From Stratiolaelaps scimitus (Eukaryota; Arthropoda; Arachnida; Mesostigmata; Laelapidae), in assembly GCA_019614645.1 (NCBI GenBank), contig JABWDB010000067.1, forward strand, positions 186,001 through 250,000: a stretch of 64,000 nucleotides of DNA, read 5' to 3'. Below, one piece after another: positions 34,975 to 46,738 of this stretch. A program made the position numbers and the translations under genes. Position 1 is the stretch's first letter, and every line of letters begins with the position of its first letter. The notes beneath the pieces were generated by a model, which saw only the letters and a list, made by a program, of their open reading frames with translations, was not told the DNA's origin and ran no database searches.

Positions 34975-35890
34975 CTATGGAAACTTTATACAGGCGAATA
35001 GAGAGTTTAGACTAAAAGTTCTTAAAATCCAACAACACCAAAAGCTGTAAGCATCTTTGTACAGCGAAGTAAACTTGGTCACTGAAGGTTGGTGAAGCTG
35101 AGTGAAACTGTAGGTCACATAGGTGTATTTAGCAACCTCGATCTTTTCTAAAGCCTTTCGTTTTAAGGAGTTGGCACTTCTGGAGCCGACACGAAGCACT
35201 GTACATTTGTGAGTTGATACTATGACTCCCCTGCACTGGATCGGCCCACTTTCATGGAGATTGGAATGTCTCTGGTGGTGTCCGTGCGTTTGAAGAAAAT
35301 TTCCTCCTATCAAAAAAAGTACGACTCCGATCTCTTCAGTCCATATAACTAGGTCCTTTATTGCTATTTGTATACTATCTGAGCGAGATAAACAACTGTC
35401 TTTCTGTATTCCAGATGATCGCGTCGCACACCATAAGTTCCATGAGCTGCCGTCAGTGAGACCGGTCACTTCTTGGATGAGTCACTGCGCTTACTACTTT
35501 TTTTCCCACTGTACCCCTCCGTACGCTTTTGGGACTTGTCCATGGAGTTATCGGTGAAAGATATTAGAGTAGCAGCCAGACCAAACGCAGCCTTCTCGAA
35601 TTCCACCTCCATAACTGTGTTGTGGACAGTCGCTTCCGATAGGTCAACCCAATTTACGGAGGAAATTCATTATTGGCGAAGGATCGCACTCTCTGACGTC
35701 GTCGCCTATGGGGCCTCCATGCACGTTCTCTACAAGTGGTCCCCCACAATGGATCACACTTCTCAGGGTCACTCAGAGCTTTTGAGCCATCAGAGGGAAC
35801 AGAGGGATCGTCTTTCAGCTTCAGTCTCGATGCAGCATAACCAAAGAACCTAGCAAATTCCCTTGTCTGTACCATATCTTTTTCCAATAT
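34975..35890 (-). pseudogene. LINE reverse-transcriptase remnant D
   Basis: Minus-strand non-LTR retrotransposon remnant. From high to low coordinates: the 77-codon frame at 35887-35654 contains FFGYAASRLKLKDD and SDGSKALSDPEKCD, typical of the segment between endonuclease and RT in CR1/Jockey-like LINEs. The 164-codon frame at 35469-34975 shows SIQIAIKDLVIWTEE, KCTVLRVGSRS and ILRTFSLNSL, matching the region after the YADD box (the thumb and connecting sequence). The catalytic core between the two parts is missing, so a large deletion has joined pre-RT and post-RT sequence. Stops remain between them. It lies immediately beside SINE D. Confidence 0.78.
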
Positions 35891-36689
35891 CTGACGTTAC
35901 CTCCTCTTATAGCGTTGCTTTCTCCCATTGATGTATTTCGGTTAACTTACTGTATTATTGTTATTATTCATTTTCTCCGTTACCTCATTACGATACTTTG
36001 ATATTTTATTGCATTTTTTATATTTTCTCTATGTTCACTGTCTCGGGAAGATCCATGGTAACCGAAGATTGCCTTGACTTGGTCCCGCCTTCGCAATGCA
36101 CGATTTGTCCTTTTTTGCCTTTGGAAGCTACCAAATACCGCGTCACTCAGCATCGCTCGCTATCATCAGCAGCTTAATGTAATTACAAGGGACCAGTTTC
36201 CTAACCTTTGGGAATATTTAGCTTGACGTCTTGCAAGTATCACGGGTAAGCCTAACCCAGCCTAAGACCTGAGTCTCTGAATTTCTATGTGTTGTCGCTC
36301 TTCGCCAGGTATTTGTCCGTGATTTTGCGAGTGCTTGGGTGGATTCGGCATTGCCTCTCGGTGATCAACTTTCTTTCGCAGTCTGATACCTCTAGCGTAT
36401 GATCAGCTGTCAATTTTGACGTATTTAGATCCACCTGCGTTTCGAGAGTGAACAGACCGTTTCGTCTGTTAGGCAGACCGTATGGCAGTAGATGCAGCCG
36501 TGTGGTAATTAGTGACTATGTACTGACTATATGAGTACGTTACTTGAGCAACTAAAAGGCACACAGTAATTTTCACCACTATTGTGGTAATCTGCGTGTA
36601 GAACTATAGTTTCTGATAGAGTGCAGCGAAATTGTAAGTGACTGCCAGCGGGCTCTTTAGTTATTGGTGACACATTATCGAACCAACAT

Positions 36690-37850
36690 CATGACTAAGA
36701 CCTCTCAGATTCCACTGTAAATTCGTTTCCGTGTGGCAACTTTTCGTGAACAAGGTTTATTGTTCAAAGAAATCACGGAGATTTTCCCGGAACCACAGAA
36801 AGTAGATTGTGAGTAACCTGAGAATAAATAACGATATTTTGTCTTGCAAAATACAGTACCAAAGGAAATAATACTTGATTTTGATGCTACAGATGATAAA
36901 ATTTATGGCAAGCACGAAAGTGGTTCTATCATGGTTATTATGGTCATGCTTGTTTTTAGCCTTTATCTACTTGGACTCATAGCAAACGCAAGATGTACAT
37001 TTAACGTAAGAAAATCTTTTGAGTAGATATATCAATATTATCAGAATTATTGTTGCATTATAATACTTTCGTTATCCCAGCCTCGAAATGCAAACGGAAT
37101 TAGTCAACTCTCCACGTGGCCGTCAATTCCCCATTAGTAGTTAATGCCCACTTTGCTAGTCTCATGATGTGGCCTTCATGTGGTTTGCTTCATGATGTGG
37201 CCATGCTGTGCATAGGAAACCTTTCGTAAGTAAGGTAAATCAGGCTGTTCGACTCAAATTTGCTCAAGAGTATAAGGACAACCCCTTACGTTCTGCTAGA
37301 GCATTACCTAATTCGACGGCTCCGAGATGCACGGTGCGAAGCGACGAAGATGCATATTGAAGGTGGAAGGTACATGAGTGTTTCATGCCCAGCCTTAAGG
37401 GTTGGAAAAGGTCGGTGATGATCTGGAAATGTTCTTAAAACAATTCCAAGTCTTCTCTTCACTTCATCGACGGAAGGTTGAATTCAAAGGTTTATCAAGA
37501 AGGCATTCTGCGCTCAGAATTAATTCCAGTTGTGAGACGTATGGGGGCGCCCCGTAGTTGAATCTTTACACAAGACAAGATCGGAAACATTGTTCAGCTA
37601 TAACTAAATAGTTTTTGTTTTGTAGAAATCGCGTCCTTGTACTACAGTGGCCTTTTCAAAACCCACACATTAATCCTATCAAGCATCTCTGGGAAAGAAT
37701 TGACCGCTGCATACAAATTGCTCTCCAACAACGATACACAGAACGCGCGCAGAAGAGTCTGAAATGAAACAGAGGCCCCAATTCTAAAACTTGTAAAGTC
37801 GATGTTTAGACGACTGATCGAGGACATTTGAATGAATAGAGGCCCCATAA
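36690..37850 (+). pseudogene. Tc1-like transposase remnant with internal insertion
   Basis: Decayed DNA transposase of the Tc1 branch. An ATG at 36690 opens MTKTSQI, a premature stop, then FREQGLLFKEITEIF, the helix-turn-helix DNA-binding start of Tc1 enzymes. Homology breaks at about 36800 and resumes near 37215 with RKPFVSKVNQAVRLKFAQEY, then LHFIDGRLNSKVYQE (about 37455-37500), and ends with VLQWPFQNPHINPIKHLWER (about 37633-37692), the region around the third catalytic residue. The roughly 400 bp between the two parts has its own AT-rich character and may be an insertion. Several frameshifts. No active product is possible. Confidence 0.85.
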
Positions 37851-38560
37851 AATATAAACTCAGAGTCTAGTTATGTGTATATTTCTAAAGAGTAATACAT
37901 TTGGCGGATTCGGATTACGAGCTTTGGGATATTTATCGATAAATTTATTTGATTCGCAGGATGTCCGAAGTGTGCATTATAAATATTTACTCACTGTATT
38001 AATTTTTTTTTTTTTTGGGTTTATTCAATGACAGATACCAGGTGCAGTCACTTTGACGGCGACTGTGTATGTATATATAATATATGGGTTTATCCTGCAA
38101 TCAGATACATCTGTGTCGCGATTTATTTAACAACAGCTGTAATAGCTGTGCTTCTTTATATCACCCGAATATAAGCCTTACATAAAAAAACAAAGTAAAG
38201 ATCTCAGCAAAGGCTAAACATGCATAATCGAATCACAACGGGTACGAAAATGAGCATTATTAGAACTTTCTGACGAAAACATCTATGTATAAACGATATA
38301 ATTTCTGGTGATTGCGATAACCTCCTTAATTATTAATCGACGTTCACGGGGTAGTGTCGTTAAAAAAATTATCTGAATAATAAACATGTATCATCATTTA
38401 CGAACGAAATAGTAACATGTGTTCCGGTTAAGAGATTTGTTTTTTTTTTTGGTGCTGCTAGGGACATAATAACCAGTGGTTCTCCATCGTTAAATAAAAC
38501 ATGTTCGTGCATAACGTTCTATTATATTTCGTATTTTTTTTCCCTTTTCATTTGTCGTAC
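37851..38560. other. No recognisable gene
   Basis: AT-rich with T-runs at about 38003-38016 and 38439-38450. Nothing else recognised. Confidence 0.5.
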
Positions 38561-38588
38561 CGCTCGCGCGCGCCTTATCTTTTCGCCG

Positions 38589-38595
38589 TATAAAA
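38589..38595 (+). promoter_or_regulatory. TATA-box-like element
   Basis: TATAAAA sits between CG-rich sequence (CTCGCGCGCGCC just upstream) and a pyrimidine/purine-alternating stretch where an initiator could lie about 30 bp downstream. No verified transcript or coding exon follows, so this is only a candidate core promoter. Confidence 0.25.
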
Positions 38596-39649
38596 TCGTT
38601 CCGAGAAGACCAAGACGAAGCGGAGTGCGTGTTCCGTCCGTCTCTCTGTCCAACCGCCCACAAGTCCGCCCATGTTCCGTCCACGCCCAGAAATAGTTGT
38701 CTGCTACTACTGCGACTGCTGCCTAGGTCGCTTCGTTGGTTGGTTTTGGAGGTGGCACCTCGTATGACGTCATCGATCCTAGTACTCTGGCCAGCTCTTA
38801 GAACGCCCGATTTGGAACATTCCCCCTATCGACGATATAATGCCACGCCGACAACTCAACCGAGTCATCATCATAATCATCTCCTATGTCGGTCCGTATG
38901 TCTGGCTGTGAATGCGTACGCTGTCAAGCCCTCGTATAGCTAAACGTGATAGCTAAACGACTATCACGCTCGCGGCAAAAAAGAGCACACCCGGCAACCC
39001 GAGGGATCCAATCACTGAGCGAGATAGATAGATTAGGAGCGTATTATAAGCAAGGTAAATTCATCTATCACTTTGCAAGGATAAAAGACGTCCGAATTAG
39101 TACGCGTGAGAGCGGACACCCGAACTTACGATATGACTTCAGCTGCAAATGTCAATAAAGGTGGTTTAATTTAAATCTACGATAATCTACAAAGCTTTCA
39201 AGACGAGGTATCGAGACACAGCAGATCGAGCCTTCAGCGAGCTCCTTACAAACGACAACATTCATTTGAAAGACACCTATGTGTTTATAAATACGTGCTT
39301 ATTAATACTACAATAAAGTATGCAAGCGACGATCATAAGCCCCAAGTAGTCCAAGATACTACGATTTTTTCTAAGTCGTGCAAAGCTTGCAAAGCCAACT
39401 CAGGAGCAAGCTACGCGCGGGAATTGGGTATGTCCAGAATGCTGGTTTAGTCAACCGTACGATAACCCATTAATCGTATCAACATTTCAATGCTCGCAGT
39501 ATTTTAGGCATAGGTAAGCTGTTTGTATGTATTTTCGACGTTGGTGGATTTTACTCGGTAGTGCTATTACTGTAGAACTAACGGGAGCGACGCTCTCTGA
39601 TGGATCCGGACCCGATTTGTTCACTGCCATTTCGCGCCATCTAGCTATT

Positions 39650-40200
39650 CACGCCCTTCCGGGAAGGACGACTTCACCGCCCGATGGCGCCACCATCGCT
39701 GCTTTGGTCTGGCCTGGGCACAGCCCTCTGCTCTCTTGAGGTCCCCATATTTAGTCTTCCGCGAATCGTACACATACAACGAGTTACCCACCAACGCCCT
39801 TTGGAGGGGAAGAGTGTGTGGCCCTCACCAGCCTCGCTCTCCCTCCCCCCACTGTCGAGGCGCTGCCAACTTCGCTGCCTTTGCGAGGTGCCTTGTCGAT
39901 TCCCCTCTTCTGTGTCCCCAGCCTTGCCCTTACCGCTGTTGAAGTGACCCCAGCCTAGGTGGCCTGCCATACCGGCTGGAACTATTCGTGGAAGCGGCAA
40001 CTCATTGCAGCGGCCCAGCGAGCTATATCCGGGCCCGGCTATTTTGGGCCGAGAAGTAGCAGCAGCGCCGCCGCCTTCGCCGACTCAGCCAATGCACCGA
40101 CCTCGTGCACCGCGGAACGCAACAGGTGGCGCACATTTGGCGCGCGTTTTTGCACCACCTAAATGAGGTAGTGACACCGGAAGTGGTGCATTTGGGAGGA
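39650..40200. promoter_or_regulatory. GC-rich island, possible promoter
   Basis: Locally GC- and CpG-rich compared with the rest. It contains AGCCAATG (CCAAT-box type, about 40086-40094), CCGGAAGTG (ETS type, about 40177-40185) and GCAGCAGCGCCGCCGCC. Such clusters are common in housekeeping-type promoters. Overlapping frames on both strands are short and unrecognised. Inference only. Confidence 0.25.
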
Positions 40201-40329
40201 AGTTCGATTGCGTATCATATGCAATACATGCAACGCAATGCAAATTTGCAGAAAGTTGCAAAAAAGGGTAACAAACTTGAGCCAGCTATAAAAGCGTTGG
40301 GCGTCCCTACTAACTACCGCTGATTAGAG

Positions 40330-43300
40330 TCTGTGTTGAAAGGAGGGAGAGAATGGGGGCCTTGCGCGGTTAGTCGATACATTTTGCAGTTGAGTCGGAA
40401 CTTTTTTACGGGTTGAGTCTGGACAGAGTTCGAAGCAATATCATGGTCAAAACGAAGACGAGCCCATTTGGGCGCACACAGGTTTCAATCGCAGAAAATA
40501 CGATAAAACGTGACCTAAAAGCAATAGTTAATACGAGCGGTAGCGGCGGCTTCAGCCAAATAACATATCTTGTTGCAAATAAAAGCTTATGCTTGCGCCT
40601 CCAGTTTCTTAATAAGGTGAGACGTTTTGTGTTGTATAGGTACAATTGTAGTTGGGTTATATGTAAACGCTTTGCCAGCCTGCACGCACGAACAGACTTT
40701 GTTAGTGTTCAACGAAGGGTGGCAGTCAATACTACACTAACTTCATCGATATGGGAGTCACTCTCTACCGAGTCAGACAGATTCAAATCCTGCAATGGAG
40801 ACGTCATTTCTTCGAAATTGACGCATATTGACAAATATCCAATCAGAAAGCAGCCTTGATTATGCCTTCCCCAACGACTGAGTTAATCCGAACTGTTCTA
40901 TATTGAACTTTCCAAATGTTGCATGGGCAATTACATCTAGCCCTGATAAAGTCATTCGAAGAAGATATGCTCATCGTAGGAAGCCCCATATATATGTGTG
41001 ATATTTTACATGTTTTATGCCCAAATGTTCAATTGTAGTTAGCATACGCTGGCCTAAACATTATTTTACTCTGCAACATTCTTGATCTCTGCGACAATAT
41101 CCTGCTCACCGGCAACATTATCAGGCTTTTTTGAAACGATCCAAAGACCGTGCGGTCTAGATTTTTTCAAGTGTCACAACCAGAGTGGTATTGAAAGTCA
41201 ATGCCTCACTTTGTCAATGCAACGTTGAAACGTCTCTGCTTTCGAACTTCCGCTACATTTGTCGCCGTCTCAACCAGATGTTCCGAGGCAACATTTGTAT
41301 TACAGATGAGAGTGGAGTTAACCTCTCCGAATTAAAGCTCAATTCGGTGAGCAGGCAGCAAAAGTGAGGGAGCGAGAGCCTCCTTATAAAAAGAAGAGAA
41401 GCCTTGATGGAGGAGAATCATAAGGGAGTCCACGAAAATGGTTCGGCCAAAGCAGGTGGACTTAGAAGAAAATGGTGATCATCCAAGAAAGTGATTCAGT
41501 GCTTTTCGATAATAGTATAATTCGATATCGGACATTTTATACTTGGATATTTAGAACGTACGGCATAGACAAGCAATACAAGCTTTGGTTCGATATATGA
41601 GTAGTTTCAGTTATTTAGTATGTCACCATTGGGTTCGCTTTGTTTTCAATGCCCACGGTCTTGCGATAATAATATATATAATAGATTGACAACAACAATA
41701 TTATTTAGTCGTTACATAGGATATGTAAGAATTCAGATAAAAATTGATTTCGTGCGTAGTCTATTTTTTGGTACAAAAATATCCATTGAAAGCATGGAGG
41801 GTAAACTAAGCAAACCTTTCGTATATCTGCCACTTCTGACACTATGATTCATTGAGATAAGTTGATTCATTGTGGAACAAGAAATACTACACAAAACAGT
41901 ATGAGTTGGGACGCGATTTTGAGGTTATATAAAAGGCTAAAGCACTCCCATATGAACATTTAGTGCCATGTGTCGTTGCTTCAAGCCCATGACGAAACAT
42001 ATATTATGAACGCACGCTATGTGTCATATAAAAACTTCAGATAGGTATACATTTCCCTAGTTTATGTATCTTCCCAGGCTGCCAACGAAAGTGAAATTCC
42101 AATAACAAAAATAGACGCATTGCTGAGTCGATTTGACGTAGACATGGTCCTCTATTGGAATACTAATCTATCAAGGTAAATGGAAGCACAGAAGAAGAGC
42201 AACAGTAGGTTTGTAGTTATTTTAAAGATGAAAAGTAAGTATAATAGGTTAATAGTTATTCATGTGCAATAAAGGACACCCTGATAACGATGATCAGAAT
42301 GTGTTCAATAGTCCATAATGCACGCTTATCATATAATGACGAGCTAGCTGACAATCGCACGTTCATTTCGGTGGAGGTTCGCAGCTGCTGACTGAAAAAA
42401 CTTCGTCTCTAACGACACCCCGAAAATAAGAAATTTTTATGAGTCAGGTCTGGTATTAAGCCTCATCGGCCTATTAATCTACAGGCCAACAGATTGAAAA
42501 ATGGAGAAAATTTTAAAGTGGGCGACAATTGTACCCGCTGAAATACTAATAGTTATGGCGTACTGCCTCACTCCTCCATCCTGTAGCAAAAAAATAGCAT
42601 TATCAACATACTTTGGCAAGACAACACCCTACTGCATCGTAAAATATAGCACTACATATATTGTAGTATATTTTTTTGCACCTTATTTAAATAATAATAC
42701 TATATATATATATATATATATATATATGGGGGGGGGGGAACAAACTGGTATTGCGTTAATTGGTCGTAGCGAACCTTATGACTTGGCAGACTTTTCTATT
42801 AAGTAGCCTTTTTTCAGCCTTAATTGTTATTTTATTGGTATTTCAAAGAATCCTAGTTCGGTATCGATTTCATGCTTTTCAGATATTGTGTCTGTATGTG
42901 TGGTTCATTCTCGAGCTGGTGGCAGCCCCTTCTGGCTCGGCTTGCCTTGCCACTTGTATGATTGAGTACGACCTCGGGGGTACGGAGGATCCGCCCGTAA
43001 TCATATCGACCACTGTTTATAAATAGCAGCTTACGGACAGGTTGGCTCTGTCCTTACGTCGACTGAAGCAAACTCCGTTGAAGTTCTATATACGGATATA
43101 CGCCGCCAGCTCCATTGATAGTTCCGATGATGACGGCGAAACACAAAATAAAGTAGACTATTCATGCCACGAAAAAATTATATATGTATATATAATATAT
43201 TAAATTATATTTATTAATCTTTATTTATCATCTGGAGAAATCGTCCTCGTTTACTTACTACGTATGCGTTACGTGTGATATATTCAATATTGACACGAAC

Positions 43301-43630
43301 ACACGTACGCACCGGGTTACCCATTAAATCGAGAGAACTCCTCCGCCATACAGCCTATCGAGAGAGGAAAGGATATATTGTAAATTGTAAAAAATAAAAT
43401 ATTGCATCTTAATGATCGTTTCTACCATGTTTTGCTGGCCCTCCTGGATCTCCATGTCTCAGAATAAATATCAGCTTAGAACGCGATATCAACTTGGAAA
43501 AATGTACAAACATTAGGAGTATTTAGGAACGTTATATCGATGTTGGATATCATTTTTGCATTTCTAAACGTACTGGAGAGAGAAGCCTAAAGCATTCGAG
43601 AGGATGCTAACGACCTGCCGCTTTTTAACA
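40330..43630. other. No confirmed gene; (TA)n plus poly-G
   Basis: The 148-codon plus frame at 40413-40859 has no recognisable domain. CCGATGATGACGGCGAAAC at 43124-43142, followed by AATAAA at 43147-43152, resembles the 3' ends of some LINE or Penelope-like elements, but I see no coding part upstream. Confidence 0.4.
42701..42738. repeat. (TA)n followed by 11 G
   Basis: A TA tract (42701-42727) runs straight into eleven G residues (42728-42738). Length may be unreliable. Confidence 0.85.
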
Positions 43631-43639
43631 GCTTGCTCT

Positions 43640-43766
43640 GTCCATTAGATGGTCTTGTGGGAAACGTCTTGGACAGGAGGAACATATGGCTTGGGATCAA
43701 ATCCTTATGCCAGATGCTTTGGATAATCACACACACACACAGAGGGCAAAAACTGAGAGTCAGCTG
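43640..43766 (+). repeat. SINE A, head with deleted middle
   Basis: Keeps the tRNA-like 5' part: an A-box-like TGGTCTTGTGG (about 43650-43660) and a B-box-like GGATCAAATCC about 45 bp later. It then passes through a (CA)n stretch to CTGAGAGTCAGCTGAA, the SINE A end motif. The middle of the family consensus is missing. Confidence 0.68.
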
Positions 43767-44129
43767 AATAATTATGTTTCCTCCTCTCTCTATTACAGTT
43801 TGCGAGATCACTGCCTGGCTGATCGATCGACCAACTATTCGAATGCGCTGTGTTTACGCAACAAAACTGTTGCTTTTTCTGTTTAAAAGTTAAGCGCACA
43901 TCATGGACACTCACGGAAGATGCATGTTCCAGGAGACCAAAATTTGCCGCACAATTATTAGGCTGGATAATCCCATGATTCTTCAGCAAAGAGGTTCAGT
44001 CAAAGGTTTGGCGCTTGAAGTTCATACAAAATGAACAAAAATATATCAGTTGATAATTGGCGCACCTTGCCCGGGATCGAGCGAGCAACGAGTTCTCATA
44101 ATGGCCTATCAAGGAAAGCAAATACCTTT

Positions 44130-44240
44130 AAAACGGCTCTCTAAGAGCTCGAATGGGAGATTCATCAGTATCATCCGTATTCACTGGACCTTGCCCCGAC
44201 GGATTACCACCTTTTCCGCTTACTTTTCAAGCATATATAA
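44130..44240 (+). pseudogene. Mariner transposase fragment
   Basis: A plus-strand frame contains LEWEIHQYHPYSLDLAPTDY then HLFRLLFKHI before a stop. This is the mariner catalytic C-terminal motif (usual form HPPYSPDLAPSDYHLF, third catalytic aspartate retained). Sequence upstream from about 44000 may be more of the element but is not recognisable. It is not a copy of the two longer mariners here, since it differs throughout the motif. Confidence 0.8.
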
Positions 44241-44880
44241 GAGGGATCATACCGCTAAATGTGTTATTTGCGAAATTTGTTATATATGCGAAGCAATTAG
44301 GTCAATTAGTCATCTCTTAAATATAAATGCCTAATCTAGTCGTCGAATTAAATATACATTTATATCTATGTTAAAAAAAAATGCTTCTAGTATTTTTACT
44401 TGAAACCTTACACATCGGAAACTGACTTGTATGTTGTACACACCGTTGTAATTACTCTAACAGAGTGAAAATAAAACAAATAATAAATGTGTTATTTACG
44501 ATTATAAGTGAAGCTTATTGAAAATTAAAATGTTGTCTTATACAACAAAATTATGCACATTTTCTCACTGCACACATCAGCCATTAAGCTCCCTTTATGG
44601 TAGTCACAATAGATCAGCATTACTTTCATACTAACTTTGGACAGTAACACCTTTCAACGGTATGGCACCCATCAACATAAAATCCTCATTCTGATTAAAT
44701 ACATAGATTTGAAATGCTGATCGTCGTGATTCGAATTGTCAATTCAAAACAAATTTCTCACCAACACCCGCCCCCATCGGCTGCAACAGTTTGTTACTAG
44801 ATTTCTGTATTTAAATAGCCATCGATCAAACGCCACAGATGGCCCACTCTATGGACGTCTTAACATGGGTTCAGTTAAAT

Positions 44881-44926
44881 CCACTTGGTCTTCTGCCACT
44901 TGATCTTTTGGCAGAAGATCAAGTGG
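44881..44926. repeat. 17-bp hairpin
   Basis: CCACTTGGTCTTCTGCC and GGCAGAAGATCAAGTGG pair with one G/A difference (a G-U pair in RNA) around a 12-nt loop. The loop itself repeats ACTTGATCTT. Confidence 0.85.
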
Positions 44927-45067
44927 AAGTGTGTTAGATCGTAGATTATCATGTGGGAGTTCATACTGGAGGGGCTGGAGTTCTAATTTTTTTCTGGTGA
45001 TAATCAAGCTCCTTGCAAAATTGCTGCCGCGTTTTCCTGACACCAAACTGAAACTTGAGTATTAACT

Positions 45068-45310
45068 GGGCTGATGAGCTCCTTGGATTGCTAGACAGGA
45101 GCAACATATAGCTTGGATTTAAATCCTGCCAGATGCGGAAAATATTTGGATTCCTTTATCGTCTTTTCGTATCTATGGATTTTTGCCAGGTCCTGTATGG
45201 TTGATAAATAAAGCACAGATGGCCTCGACATGCTCTCGCAGTAATACCGAAAGGTTCTGTGTTAAACAACATAGGGGAATAACAGCTGAGACTCACCTCA
45301 AAGAAAGGAA
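45068..45310 (+). mobile_element. SINE A, near full length, diverged
   Basis: Shows the full layout of the family: CTTGGATTGCTAGACAGGAG, a B-box-like GATTTAAATCC at about 45116-45126, CTGCCAGATGCGGAAAA, a TTCCTTTATCGTCTTTTCG spacer, GATGGCCTCGACATGCTC (family form GTGGCCCCGACAGGTCC), and the end GGGGAATAACAGCTGAGACTC. It is clearly older than the copies with intact duplications. Confidence 0.8.
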
Positions 45311-46480
45311 AGCATAAAAAAAGACCTTCCAAACAAATCCTTTTCGGATGGTGCTAGCCACATCAAACCCACAAAACCGTTATTTTGTCCCAATACAAGT
45401 CGGCGACGAAACGGTGGTCTACTGCCATGCTTATTAAGCCAACGAGAAGTGAAAAAACAATAATTTAAATTAGGATCCCGAAGGGCAACTGCTCCAATAG
45501 AGGCTGCGCGGTTATACGTCATACGGGAAGCTAACTTATGACGTCGGTCTTTTAGAGGGGGTTCCGTTAACGGTGTTTACGATCTCAGTCTACTTTAAGA
45601 CACTAAGTAGAATATCTACTTCGAACGCATTTTCCTCAAAATCACTGTTGTGTTCTTTGAAAATAATTCGATTGATAAAATTTTCAATAACAAACCTTTC
45701 TTCCAAAAACCCATTGTATATTATTTGGCGTTTTTTCTTCTCTCGAGACAATTTAGAATGCAAATATCTTGATTTTGTGTGTTCAACAACTTTCCATAAA
45801 GAAAACGTATTCGACATTGAAATAATGTATAGCAATAATGCAAAAGGCTATCCTTATTGACTTCGAAAAACACCTTTAATGAAGTATCGAATCATAGGTA
45901 TCTTGAGCACGCAGATCGAATAAAATTACGATTTTTAATCGAACCGTGGTAGAGTTCGGTACTCAGAACGCCATATGCCCTTGTTGAAGAAAAAAAGCCT
46001 TCTCGGAACAGATTGACGAGCTTCCATCCTCCTCGACGTCGAGGTCTATAAGCCGATTTTAATTCAGTCACAGATATTTAGAGGGATTTATTCCAAGGAG
46101 TCTGAACCTTCTTCGAATGTCGTTTAAGCTGGGTCCCAATCAGTGAAGTCTGCGACGTCAAATATTGCTCATTTAAGTTCTTCTAGGACAGTTCTTTAAG
46201 GATTTTATAAATTATGGTTTAGTGGAGTATTTGTACTCGTCTGGAATTCCGAATAATGCTAGTGGAGGGCAAACCTTGAAAACCTGTGTATATCTTTCTC
46301 TGATGCATGACTAACGTCTGTGTATTCAATGTCTCGACTGTGTATTCAAATGTACTGGGAAATGTTCTAACGTTCAACCCAAGATATTTACCTAACGCTA
46401 CAGGAAATTTGCCGCTGGCTGTGTGACTGTTACGTTCGTTAACTTGTACTAATCACATGAACGAGCACATCCGCAAAAAT
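45290..46480 (-). pseudogene. LINE reverse-transcriptase remnant E
   Basis: Minus-strand non-LTR remnant. Near 46475-46450, IIFADVLVHV matches the YADD catalytic box, with one aspartate lost (FADV). About 70 nt on, ALGKYLGLNVRTFPSTFE matches the (K)YLG motif at the palm-thumb border. Further on, near 46080-46000, RPRRRGGWKLVNL matches the post-RT P-GGLGL-N motif of the L1/Tx1-type group. Frames at 45835-45590 and 45522-45298 could be its C-terminal part but carry no diagnostic residues. It differs in type from remnants A-D. The low-coordinate edge overlaps the end of a SINE A and is uncertain. Confidence 0.68.
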
Positions 46481-46594
46481 GATCGTTTATGAAATATCAA
46501 ATATCCTCATTCTGTCTAAGTGTTTCTGCTAATTTGATGCCCATGTAGAACGTTGGAAAATATATAAGACGAGGTATAATAATAGCGAACCTAC

Positions 46595-46738
46595 ACGGTA
46601 AAGGATTATTTGTTTATTAAAGGGACTGCAATTTTTGAAATGCTCAAGTTCTCTTATTATGTCGTAACGCGGGTCTCAAAATTACGAGCTCCAACTTTTT
46701 ACAGCTAAAGACTTAGTAGTCTAGGCCACCGCGCTGAC
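46595..46738 (-). mobile_element. SINE C, near full length
   Basis: On the minus strand it opens with GTCAGCGCGGTGGCCTAGAC, an A-box-bearing tRNA-like head, followed by CTAAGTCTTTAGCTGTAA. It then passes the degraded B-box, ATAATAAGAGAACTTGAGCA, AAAATTGCAGTCCCTTTAAT and AAACAAATAATCCTTTACCG. This is the only copy here that shows both the tRNA-like head and the family tail. Confidence 0.8.

Noticed and set aside
40413..40859. 148-codon plus-strand open frame
   Set aside because: No domain; the opposite strand is also partly open and no splice or promoter evidence links it to a gene.
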